Shown here piece by piece: positions 44,343 through 52,210 of a DNA stretch of 64,000 nucleotides (position 1 is the stretch's first letter; each line of letters starts with the position of its first letter). The DNA comes from AP-15 sp963698995 (GTDB taxonomy: Bacteria > Pseudomonadota > Alphaproteobacteria > ATCC43930 > CGMCC-115725): positions 31,782 through 95,781 of the forward strand of contig CAVOTD010000070.1 of NCBI GenBank assembly GCA_963698995.1, written 5' to 3'. A program made the position numbers and the translations under genes. The notes beneath the pieces were generated by a model. The model was not told the DNA's origin. It did no database searches and saw only the letters and a program-made list of their open reading frames with translations.

Positions 44343-45437
44343 ATGGTGGAGTCGCTCGAAGGCCGCTTCCAGAACCTGCACGAGTTCGTGACGCAAGCGC
44401 GCACCAACCTCGATCGCAACAATTGGGATTATCTGATCGGCGGCTCCGAGACCGAAACAACTCTGGCACGCAACCGCCTCGCGCTCGACGCGATCGGCTT
44501 CCGCCCGCGAGTATTGCGCGACGTATCGAACGTCGATTGCAGCAGCTCGCTGTTCGGCAAGAAATTGCGCATTCCGGTGCTGTGCGCGCCGGTCGGCTCG
44601 CTCGAAGTGTTCGAGCCGGGCGGCGGCGCCACGGTCGCCGAGGCGACGCGCGCGTTTGGCAACGGCATGATCCTGAGCTCGGTGTCGCATCCCGGGCTCG
44701 ACAAGACCGCCGAAGCCTCCGGCGACGGCTTTAAGATCTTCCAGCTTTATGTGCGCGGCGACGCCGAGTGGGTCGACGACCATGTCCGCCGCGCCGTCGA
44801 CAAAGGCTACGACGCCTTTTGCCTGACCGTCGACACCGACAGCTACAGCCGGCGCGAGCGCGACATCGCCAAGCGTCACCAGCGCCGGCGGGTGCGGGTA
44901 GCCGATGCCCGCATCTTTCAAGCGCAGTTCAACTGGCGCGATGTCGAGCGCATCAAAAAGGGCTTCGACATCCCGCTGATCCTCAAAGGCATTGCGACGG
45001 CCGAGGACGCCAAGATCGCGGTCGAGCACGGGGTCGATTGCGTCTATGTGTCAAACCATGGCGGGCGCCAGCTCGATCAAGGTGTCGGCTCGATCGATGT
45101 GTTGCCGGAGGTCGTCGAAGCGGTTGGCGGGCGCGCGCGCATCATCGTCGATGGCGGCATCAGCCGGGGCACCGACGTGGTCAAGGCCCTGATCCTCGGA
45201 GCCGACGCGGTCGCCTGTGGCCGGCTCTATGTCTACGGCCTCGCCGCCGCCGGCGCCGAGGGCATGGTGCGGCTCTTCGAGATTCTCGAAGACGAGATCC
45301 GGATCTGCCTCTCGCTATTGGGTGTCACCGGCTACCACGAGCTCAACAAATCCTACCTCCGCCCGGCGCGCCAAGTCGTGCCGCCGCATGTGCACAGCGC
45401 CTTCCCGCACCTGAACCTGGCGCGCGAGACGTATTAG
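44343..45437 (+). CDS. FMN-dependent alpha-hydroxy-acid oxidase/dehydrogenase
   Basis: A 364-residue flavoprotein of the LldD/glycolate oxidase family. The catalytic His is in VYVSNHGGRQLDQG. The FMN phosphate motif is IIVDGGISRGTDVVKALI then LGADAVACGR. The N-terminal part has FRPRVLRDVSNVDC and KLRIPVLCAPVG. It should oxidise an L-2-hydroxy acid to a 2-oxo acid. The start is an ATG. It is divergent from the 2-hydroxyacid dehydrogenase gene, and faces a LysR-type gene on the other side. Confidence 0.92.
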   Translation: MVESLEGRFQNLHEFVTQARTNLDRNNWDYLIGGSETETTLARNRLALDAIGFRPRVLRDVSNVDCSSSLFGKKLRIPVLCAPVGSLEVFEPGGGATVAEATRAFGNGMILSSVSHPGLDKTAEASGDGFKIFQLYVRGDAEWVDDHVRRAVDKGYDAFCLTVDTDSYSRRERDIAKRHQRRRVRVADARIFQAQFNWRDVERIKKGFDIPLILKGIATAEDAKIAVEHGVDCVYVSNHGGRQLDQGVGSIDVLPEVVEAVGGRARIIVDGGISRGTDVVKALILGADAVACGRLYVYGLAAAGAEGMVRLFEILEDEIRICLSLLGVTGYHELNKSYLRPARQVVPPHVHSAFPHLNLARETY

Positions 45438-45450
45438 CGGCGCTTCAGAC

Positions 45451-46350
45451 TTACAATGCCGCATGGGCGCGGAGGATTTCCAGCAATGCCGTAACGGCGC
45501 GGGAGCGATAACGGTCGCCATGCTGGACGGCGTAAAACGCCCGCGGAGCAATAGAGACCGGCAGGCGTTTCAGGGTCCCGGCCTTGATTGCGCCGGCGCA
45601 GACGCGCAAGGACAGAATGGTGGCGCCTGCACCCGCTAGAACAGCAGCGAGAACTGCCTCATTGGACGGCAACTCGATGACGATATTCAGATCGCCGGAA
45701 CTCATGCCGAGCGCGTCCAGCGCCCTAACGAAGGCCGCCCGGGTGCCTGAACCATCCTCGCGCAGAACCCATTTGCCCGCGGTTAGGTCATCGACCGAAA
45801 GTTTCGCCTTCTGCGCCCAAGGGTAGCCGGCACTTACCACCATTACGAGGTCATCCCAAGCAATCAACTTGGCTGCGAGCCGGGGATCACGCATTTCCTC
45901 CTCGGGACCTTCGATAAAGCCTAGCTCGACGTCGCCCCTGATTATGGCGTCGACGACCTCGGCTGAGTTGCCGACGGAAACCGCCAAGGCGACGCCGGGA
46001 TAGGCCTGATGAAATTCGACCAGTCTCGGTGGCAGGAAATGACTTGCTATCGTTTGGCTGGCCTTGATTGCAAGACGTCCGCGGGTGAGGCCGGCGAATT
46101 CGCCCATCACAAGCTTTACTGCCTACGCGCGACTGACCAGAGCACGCGCTTCGTCAAGCAGTAATTTGCCACCTTCGGTTACGACAATGCCACGCCCCAC
46201 CCGATGGAACAGTTTCGTGCCGAACTCCCGTTCCAGGGACGCTACTACCGCCGATACCGAGGGAGGGGCAAGTCCGAGAGCGTCGGCCGCGCGCGTGACG
46301 TGTTCGCGTTCGGCAACGGCGATGAAGATCTGCAATTGATCAAGCGTCAT
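45451..46350 (-). pseudogene. LysR-type regulator with an in-frame TAG
   Basis: The gene starts at the ATG at 46350 with MTLDQLQIFIAVAEREHVTR and the rest of a LysR HTH domain (VVASLEREFGTKLFHRVGRG, then LLDEARALVSRA). A TAG at 46123-46125 stops it. The same frame resumes directly with AVKLVMGEFAGLTRGRL and runs to a normal end near 45451, with the substrate domain KASQTIASHFLPPRLVEFH. No frameshift is present. A single GAG to TAG change would explain the stop. The restored protein would have 299 residues, normal for the family. It is convergent with the hydroxyacid oxidase gene. Confidence 0.8.
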
Positions 46351-46639
46351 ACCGCCGTCCCAGCTTTACTTAATTCAAAGCGAGGTGCTGAGCAGAAGCT
46401 GAGCAGAAATCGGTCAATCTATGGACTGGTCTGTGATGCTCACGCTCGGGTTTATCCGGTGGTCTGCCGTCCAGGGGTAACGCGCTAACGTTCCCAATCG
46501 TTCGTCGTAAACTAACAAAACGTGATGTTTTAATAGTCTAACTCGATCAATCAAGCGGGTTTATATGGATCGGCATGGGCGATCGGACGGCACAACACAG
46601 GTTTAGCCCTCGGTCGTCACCAGCAAAAGAGATCGTCAC

Positions 46640-47059
46640 ATGTTTCCTCTCACCTCGAACAGCCTCACACAGACTCGGGCATATGGTCGGTTCGGTCGTC
46701 GCAGTCGTCGAACCGCCGCTTTAGCGCTAGTCGTCGGCGCTTCGGCTATCGCGATGCTCTCCGGCGCCAGCAACTTTGCCAATGCGGCGGGAAGCTCCAC
46801 CCGTATGGCGCAGGAACAGCACGCCTGTGCGGTCGTGATGGGACTCCACCGACCGGGGGACCTCTACGCCACATGCATCAGAAGCCTCGACAAGAGCCTA
46901 TCCGAACTGGACCAGTCGCGACTGGCTTCGACAGACCGAAGCGCATGTGCCCGGGAGGGGCTCAGGCCCGGTACGCCAGCTTATGCAGTCTGCGTGGTGA
47001 ACGCAGAACAGCCCCCAACAGACGCCGCCCCCCATCGGGCAGCCTTCGCCGTCCCTTGA
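46640..47059 (+). CDS. Small secreted protein with CAxxG-x2-PG-type Cys motifs
   Basis: A 139-residue protein. An N-terminal basic part (RFGRRSRR) and hydrophobic segment (TAALALVVGASAIAML) are followed by NFANAAGSS, a signal peptide with an AxA-type cleavage site. The mature part has the units HACAVVMGLHRPGDLYATCI and SACAREGLRPGTPAYAVCVV, each with a Cys-Ala, a PG and a second Cys. One likely disulfide per unit. The function is unknown. The next gene encodes a small secreted protein with one such unit. Confidence 0.72.
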   Translation: MFPLTSNSLTQTRAYGRFGRRSRRTAALALVVGASAIAMLSGASNFANAAGSSTRMAQEQHACAVVMGLHRPGDLYATCIRSLDKSLSELDQSRLASTDRSACAREGLRPGTPAYAVCVVNAEQPPTDAAPHRAAFAVP

Positions 47060-47104
47060 AGTAAACACACCCTAACGGACACAACCCTTAGATAGGAGAC
47101 AGCA

Positions 47105-47323
47105 ATGTCACGTATCATCTTAATCGGCTCGTTTGCCGCACTGCTCGCAGCAAGTGGCACCCAGAGCGCCAATGCTATCGAGAGCGACAATCAAACCGCT
47201 TGGGCGCAGGCGCGTTTAGCCTGCGCCGATGTCGGTATCGACCCAGGCCGCGGCGCCTTCGGTCAGTGTGTCCTCGATCTCTACTACTCCCTATGGGACG
47301 AGCAGAACGAGTCCGAGCGCTGA
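47105..47323 (+). CDS. Small secreted protein, single CAxxG-PG Cys unit
   Basis: A 72-residue protein. The signal peptide is MSRIILIGSFAALLAAS then an ANAIE cleavage site. The mature part has LACADVGIDPGRGAFGQCVL, the same unit as the two in the preceding gene. AGGAGA lies 6 bases before the ATG at 47105. The two genes are 45 bases apart on the same strand, so they may be co-expressed. The role is not known; proteins of this kind occur in pairs in alphaproteobacteria. Confidence 0.75.
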   Translation: MSRIILIGSFAALLAASGTQSANAIESDNQTAWAQARLACADVGIDPGRGAFGQCVLDLYYSLWDEQNESER

Positions 47324-47398
47324 CGGAGCGATCGGTGACCCGCCAGCCGATCGAGGTGCGCGATCGACGCGGTTCAAAAGCCGCGACGGCCGCGAAGC

Positions 47399-47890
47399 TT
47401 ATGCCGGGCGTTGGCGGGAGGCTGCCGCGGGCGCTCCCGCCATCGCCGCCTCGATCTTGTCGGGACGGGTGAAGGCGAGGTATTCGCGCGCGAACTCGGG
47501 GGGCAGGATTTCGACCATCAACTCGTTCTCGACCCACACCTCGATCACGTGGAACGGGCCGCGGTTGCAGCGCAAGCATTGCCAGCCCTCGCGGCGCGCA
47601 ATCGCTTCGATAGCGTCCGCCTCGGCGGCGACGCTGAGCGCGAAATGGGTCGGACCGTAGCCGCGCTCGGCAGCCGGCCTCTTGACAAAACCCCCGCCTT
47701 CGCTGCCGCCCGGCTGCAGCTCCGTTCCTGCCGGATAGACCTCGACACCCGAACCGTGCTCGTCGAGCTGAAGCGCAAAAAAGCTCCCCGGATTGGGCGG
47801 AAACGGAACCGCTCTACCGCCCATGAACTCGGCCAAAACCTCCGCGACATGCTTCGGATCGCGCGCGGCGATGGACAAATGATGGATCAT
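47399..47890 (-). CDS. VOC family protein
   Basis: A 163-residue protein of the vicinal-oxygen-chelate fold. The ATG at 47890 begins MIHHLSIAARDPKHVAEVL, the fold start, with GAGGAAAC upstream. Other motifs are LQLDEHGSGVEVYPAG, GYGPTHFALSV (His) and HVIEVWVENELMVEILPP. Metal-ligand positions are plausible (His at 3, His in THFALSV, Glu in VEILPP) but not proven. The frame is open upstream to 48244, but that region is not family-like. No pathway context exists around it. Confidence 0.78.
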   Translation of the reverse strand: MIHHLSIAARDPKHVAEVLAEFMGGRAVPFPPNPGSFFALQLDEHGSGVEVYPAGTELQPGGSEGGGFVKRPAAERGYGPTHFALSVAAEADAIEAIARREGWQCLRCNRGPFHVIEVWVENELMVEILPPEFAREYLAFTRPDKIEAAMAGAPAAASRQRPA

Positions 47891-48556
47891 CGTTTCCTCA
47901 CGGGTTTTTTCCGAGCAATGCATAGCACAACGGCCAAGCGGATCGGGATAGTGGGTCACCGCGTTCGCTTCCGCCAAGGCTTCCTGACATAATTTCCCTA
48001 CCAGTCGCGGAAAAAGGGCGGCAACCGTCATAGTGTGTCCACGCGGCATGGCGTGGCGCGCGCACAGGCGGCGATATCGCTTTCCGTCAGAAACGGCTGA
48101 AAGCTGGCCCAGGCATAGATGACGTTGTCCCATCAATGCGCTACCGGGATTGACAAATGGAACAGCAGATCGGCCCCAAGCGTGACCTGATCGTCGCGGA
48201 TCTCGAATTCGGTCGTCTCGGCCTCGCCGCCGACACGAGATCAACCTCGGCTATAGCGAAATCCGCGCGCCGATCGATGGCAATATCAGCAGCACCGCGG
48301 TCACCGAAGGCAATGTTGTCTTGCCGACCACCGGGACTCTGGCGACCGGACGGCCGCACTGTACGGGGTGGACGGCAAGTGTCTCCGACGGTGGGGCGGC
48401 GCCAAGAGACCTTTTGAATTTCCTGTCCGCCGAGCGCATCCTGTGAGAAACGAATCAAATCCTACGATCTGCTCCGCATCGGCGCGCCAACTGCGGATGG
48501 AGTAGTGGTCGAAGCAAAACGTCAAGATAATAAATGGTTCAGCTGGAGGAGGCATC
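47891..48556. other. Gap of 666 bases with remnants
   Basis: No intact gene is seen. It holds the efflux-adaptor remnant at 48237-48347. On the minus strand the interval 48030-48235 has an open stretch interrupted by TGA that reads WDNVIYAWASFQPFLTESD and might be the remnant of another gene; I do not recognise it. The last 60 bases lead into the nitroreductase gene, with GGAGGAGG at about 48545. Confidence 0.5.
48237..48347 (+). pseudogene. Remnant of an RND efflux adaptor (HlyD-type) gene
   Basis: A 37-codon open stretch reads EINLGYSEIRAPIDGNISS then TAVTEGNVVLPTTGTLAT. It matches the adaptor gene 3.2 kb downstream, which reads EINLGYTEIRAPIDGKISA then TDVTEGNVVSPTSGTLAN, at 30 of 37 positions by direct comparison. 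It covers the end of the lipoyl hairpin and the start of the beta barrel. No upstream or downstream part of an adaptor is found around it, so it is a broken piece of a second copy. Confidence 0.75.
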
Positions 48557-49207
48557 ATGTTGGACCTTGATCAAGCGATCAGAGAGCGTCATTCGACGCG
48601 GATGTTTTTGCCCCAGCCGGTGCCGCGGGAGTTGGTGAATGAGGCCCTCGCTCTGGCCCAGGATGCGCCGTCGAACTCCAACATCCAGCCGTGGCATATG
48701 GTGTTCGCGTCCGGAGCGTCCCGGGACCGCCTGGTCGCCGCCCTGCTCGACGAGGCCGAGCGTCGGCCGCCCAATATTCCGCCCCTGCCCGCGTCATTCC
48801 AGCACTTTCGCAGCGAATTGGGCGCTCAAGTCTACGGGGCGATGGGCATCGCTCGCGAGGACACGGCGAGTCATGCAGCCGCAGTCCTGCGCAACTGGGA
48901 GTTCTTTCGCGCGCCGCTGGCCGGCATTGTCTGCATGCATCGGGACCTCGGCCCAGCGGACGCCCTCAGCGTTGGGATGTTCCTGCAGACGTTGCTGTTG
49001 GCCTTGACCGAACGGGACCTAGGCAGTTGCGTCGAGGTCTCGATCGCGGGGTATCCCGAAATCGTCCGCGCGCAGCTGGCTATTCCGACGGAACTGTCGA
49101 TCCTGTGCGGTCTGGCAGTCGGCTATCCCGACCCAGACTTCCCCGCCAGTAAGCTGCACATCAGCCGCGAGCCCATCAGGGAGAACGTGGTGTTCCTCGA
49201 CAGCTAA
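48557..49207 (+). CDS. Nitroreductase family protein
   Basis: A 216-residue FMN-binding oxidoreductase. The N-terminal motif is IRERHSTRMFLPQPVPRE, followed by LAQDAPSNSNIQPWHMVFASG, the usual FMN contact region. Later motifs are SVGMFLQTLLLALTERDLGSC and LCGLAVGYPDPDFPASKL. It should reduce nitro compounds or quinones with NAD(P)H. GGAGGAGG lies upstream of the ATG. The substrate is unknown. It precedes the AhpD-like gene on the same strand. Confidence 0.9.
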   Translation: MLDLDQAIRERHSTRMFLPQPVPRELVNEALALAQDAPSNSNIQPWHMVFASGASRDRLVAALLDEAERRPPNIPPLPASFQHFRSELGAQVYGAMGIAREDTASHAAAVLRNWEFFRAPLAGIVCMHRDLGPADALSVGMFLQTLLLALTERDLGSCVEVSIAGYPEIVRAQLAIPTELSILCGLAVGYPDPDFPASKLHISREPIRENVVFLDS

Positions 49208-49305
49208 TCCGGGGGCAGGTCGCGCTGATTGCCAGCTTGCTGCTCGGCAAGGTCGACCACGCCGATGGCGGTGCAATGGAATAGGCAACCGAAAGGCATA
49301 CGACG

Positions 49306-49765
49306 ATGACCCCAAGGCTGAACCCCTATAAGGCCGCGCCTGAGGCGATGAAGGCGTTGGTGGCGCTCGAGAATTACGTGCAGCAGAGCGGGCTCGACCA
49401 TGCGCTGATCTATCTGGTCAAGACTCGCGCTTCGCAGATCAATGGCTGCGCCTATTGCATCCATATGCATACGAGCGAAGCGCGGACCCACGGCGAGACC
49501 GAGGAGCGCCTCTATCTGCTCGACGCGTGGCATGAATCGCCGCTCTACAACGAGCGCGAGCGCGCCGCTCTCGCCTGGACCGAGGCAGTGACGTTGGTCT
49601 CAGAGACCCATGTTCCCGACGGCGTCTACGACCAAGCGCGTCAGCAATTTCTCCGAAACGGAACTGGTCAACCTGACACTGTGCGTTGCTGCGATCAACG
49701 CATGGAACCGCGTTGCCATCAGCTTCCGCGCGGTTCATCCGACACACTGGAAGGGCGCGGCCTGA
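49306..49765 (+). pseudogene. AhpD/carboxymuconolactone decarboxylase family protein, one frameshift
   Basis: It starts MTPRLNPYKAAPEAMKAL and has the catalytic motif SQINGCAYCIHMHTSEAR (CxxC). The frame is right to YDQARQQF. A one-base shift near 49652 then hides the end, which in the next frame reads SETELVNLTLCVAAINAWN and RVAISFRAVHPTHWKGAA, stop at 49763-49765. Rejoined length is about 152 residues, normal for the AhpD-like alkylhydroperoxidase group. Such proteins are often peroxidase-type disulfide enzymes. In this sequence the ORF reads on into the channel gene. Confidence 0.8.
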
Positions 49766-49821
49766 AGTCGCGATCGAAAAGGCGCGGCGACTGCTCGACT
49801 GGGATCGATCGCCGCATTCCA

Positions 49822-50749
49822 ATGGAGGGCGAGCCCGACGAAAAAGTGGCGCGGGTTCGCCTCGGCTCCTACGAGTTCAGGAAGAAGGGCATTTCGCGCT
49901 TCGATCTGCGCGATCCCTACCATCTCGCCGTCGCCCTGACCTGGCCGCAATTCCTCGCGGCCTTGCTCGCACTTTATCTGTTGGTGAATGTCGTCTTCGC
50001 CACACTCTTTTGGCTGGTTCCCGGTTCGGTGGCGAATGCTCGGCCGGATAGCTTCGCGGACGCCTTCTTCTTCAGCATCGAGACGCTGGCGACGGTCGGC
50101 TATGGCGAGATGTATCCGGCGACATTGTACGGCCATGTGGTCGCGGCGACCGAGATCGTATGCGGGCTCGCGTTCACGGCCATCCTGACCGGCCTCACCT
50201 TCGTCCGCTTTTCGCGGCCGCGGGCCAAGCTGATCTTCGCCGCCAATCCGGTGGTGGCGATGCATAACGGCAAACCGACGCTGATGGTGCGGATCGGCAA
50301 CGGGCGCGCAGCCGTGCTTGCGGATGCGACGGCGAAGCTGAACGTCCTGCTTGTCCGAGACGACCGCGGAGGGCAACCTGTTCCACCGCGCGCAGGAGCT
50401 GCGACTCGAGCGGGCGCACATTCCGATCTTTCCACTCTTCTGGACACTCATGCATGTGCTGGACGAGCGGAGCCCATTGCACGGCTACGATGCGGCGCGA
50501 GCGATCGAGGCCGACGCGCAAGTGTTCGTGACGCTCGAAGCGCGCGACCCGACGCTCGCAACAATGGTGCACGACATCCGCAACTATGCGGCGGAGGATA
50601 TACGCTTCGGCATGCGCTATACGGATGCCGTGACCACGGCAGAGGACGGCACACCGGTTTTGGACCTGACCAGAATTGGAGAGCTGGAGCCCGATGTCGG
50701 CGACCGTCAGGAACAGGGTTGGACCGAGCGGGAAGAAGAACGGGAATAG
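49822..50749 (+). pseudogene. Inward-rectifier K+ channel (KirBac-like), one frameshift
   Basis: The first part, from the ATG at 49822, covers two transmembrane helices around the pore. TM1 lies in PQFLAALLALYLLVNVVF, the filter is TVGYGEMYP and TM2 is VVAATEIVCGLAFTAIL. The cytoplasmic Kir domain follows, with PVVAMHNGKPTLMVRIGN. A shift near 50352 moves the rest to another frame: TTAEGNLFHRAQELRLERAH, then FWTLMHVLDERSPLHGYDA, ending at 50747-50749. KirBac channels are tetrameric, gated by cytoplasmic ligands. This sequence reads as one channel gene of about 309 residues with one indel. Confidence 0.85.
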
Positions 50750-50955
50750 ACACCTTGGTCCGCTAGGAGTACGCGCCACAAGAAGTCTACCGGCCTTTGC
50801 CAACCGGAGGTGTTGTAACGGAGATCCAAAAAGCGACGACGGCGCTTAGCAGCGCCCGGGAAATCGTCGGAATGTCAGTTGACATCTCCCGCGACCGCGG
50901 GAAGACCTAGGTTTTAGCCGAGAAGACTTGGCATGAGGGCGCTTTGGGGAACACG

Positions 50956-52210
50956 ATGGAATACAGTTCGTTCATGAAGGTCGTCCTCCTACTTCTGATC
51001 GTGGCCGTGCTCCCCGGTCGGGGCCGACGCTCAGCCCGCGCCGGGCGGGCCGCCAGCGGTCGGCGTCGTGCGCGCCGAGCGCCAGCAGATCACACAGACC
51101 GACGAGTTCATCGGGCGCATCCAGGCGGTCGGGCGGGTCGCGCTGGTAGCCCGGGTCAGCGCGTTTCTCGAAAAGCGGCTGTTTGTCGAGGGCGCCGAGG
51201 TCAAACAGGGCGATCTTCTCTACCAGCTCGAGCAGCCGCCGTTTCAGGCGCAGGTCGAGAACAACAAGGCCAATGTCGCGCAGCTCGAAGCGCAGCACCG
51301 CAATGCCGAGCTGACGCTCGAGCGCGCGCAATATCTGCTGAAGACCGTCGCCGGCCAGCAGTCGAACGTCGACAGCGCCCTCGCCTCCGAACGTTCTCTG
51401 GCGGCGCAGATCGCAAGCCGCCAAGGCGCAGCTGCAAATCGCCGAGATCAATCTCGGCTATACCGAGATCCGCGCGCCGATCGACGGCAAGATCAGCGCC
51501 ACCGACGTCACCGAAGGCAACGTCGTCTCGCCGACCAGCGGGACCCTGGCGAACCTCGTCAGCCAGGATCCGATGTATGTGCTCTTCCCGGTGTCCGTGC
51601 GCGCCGGCCTCGATCTGCGCAACCGCTACGACGCAAAGGGCGGTTTCAATGCGGTCGTGCTCAAGATCCGCCTGCCAGACGGGCGGATCTACGGACAGGA
51701 CGGCAAGCTCGATTACGTATCGCCGACGGTCGCGACCAACACCGACACGATCACGGTGCGCGGCGTCATCCCCAACCCGCTGCTTCCCGGCATGCGCGGG
51801 CGCGCCCGCCCCGCGCGAGCTGTTCGACGGGGAGTTCGTGACGGTGATGCTCGAGGGCGTCGAGCCGATTACCGTTCTCGCCATCCCGCGCGCGGCGGTG
51901 CTGTCGGATCAGCAGGGCGATTACGTCTATGTCGTCGACGCGCAGAACAAGGCGCAGCAACGGCGCATCCAGCTCGGCCAGTCGACGCCGTCAACGGCCG
52001 TGGTGAGCAATGGGCTCAAGGAAGGAGAACTGGTCATCAGCGAGGGGCTGCAGCGGGTTCGCCCCGGCGCAGACCGTGTCACCCAGTCCGGCGACCCCGC
52101 CGCCGCCGATTTCCCCGGCGGCCGAACCGGCTGCTGAGCAGGGTACGAGCGGTGGCGCCGGCAACTCCGCGGCCGGCGACGGGCCGAGCGCGCCAAAGGC
52201 GACCCAATGA
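50956..52210 (+). pseudogene. RND efflux periplasmic adaptor (HlyD/AcrA-like), several frameshifts
   Basis: The parts in order are: a signal-like MEYSSFMKVVLLLLIVAVLP; then ERQQITQTDEFIGRIQAVG and the coiled-coil hairpin region ANVAQLEAQHRNAELTLERA in a second frame; then the lipoyl/beta-barrel part EINLGYTEIRAPIDGKIS and GLDLRNRYDAKGGF in a third; then EFVTVMLEGVEPITVLAIP and ending APAERPGQ-type tail with AAEPAAEQGTSGGAGNSAAG. Shifts are near 51020, 51410, 51795 and 52060. The ATG at 50956 is preferred to a TTG at 50944. Its stop overlaps the permease start (ATGA, 52207-52210), so the two are one operon. The breaks are probably sequence errors. Confidence 0.75.

Noticed and set aside
49306..50766. 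Single ORF that joins the AhpD-like protein to a K+ channel
   Set aside because: The join is created by an indel near 49652. The AhpD-like end and the channel start are both present separately.
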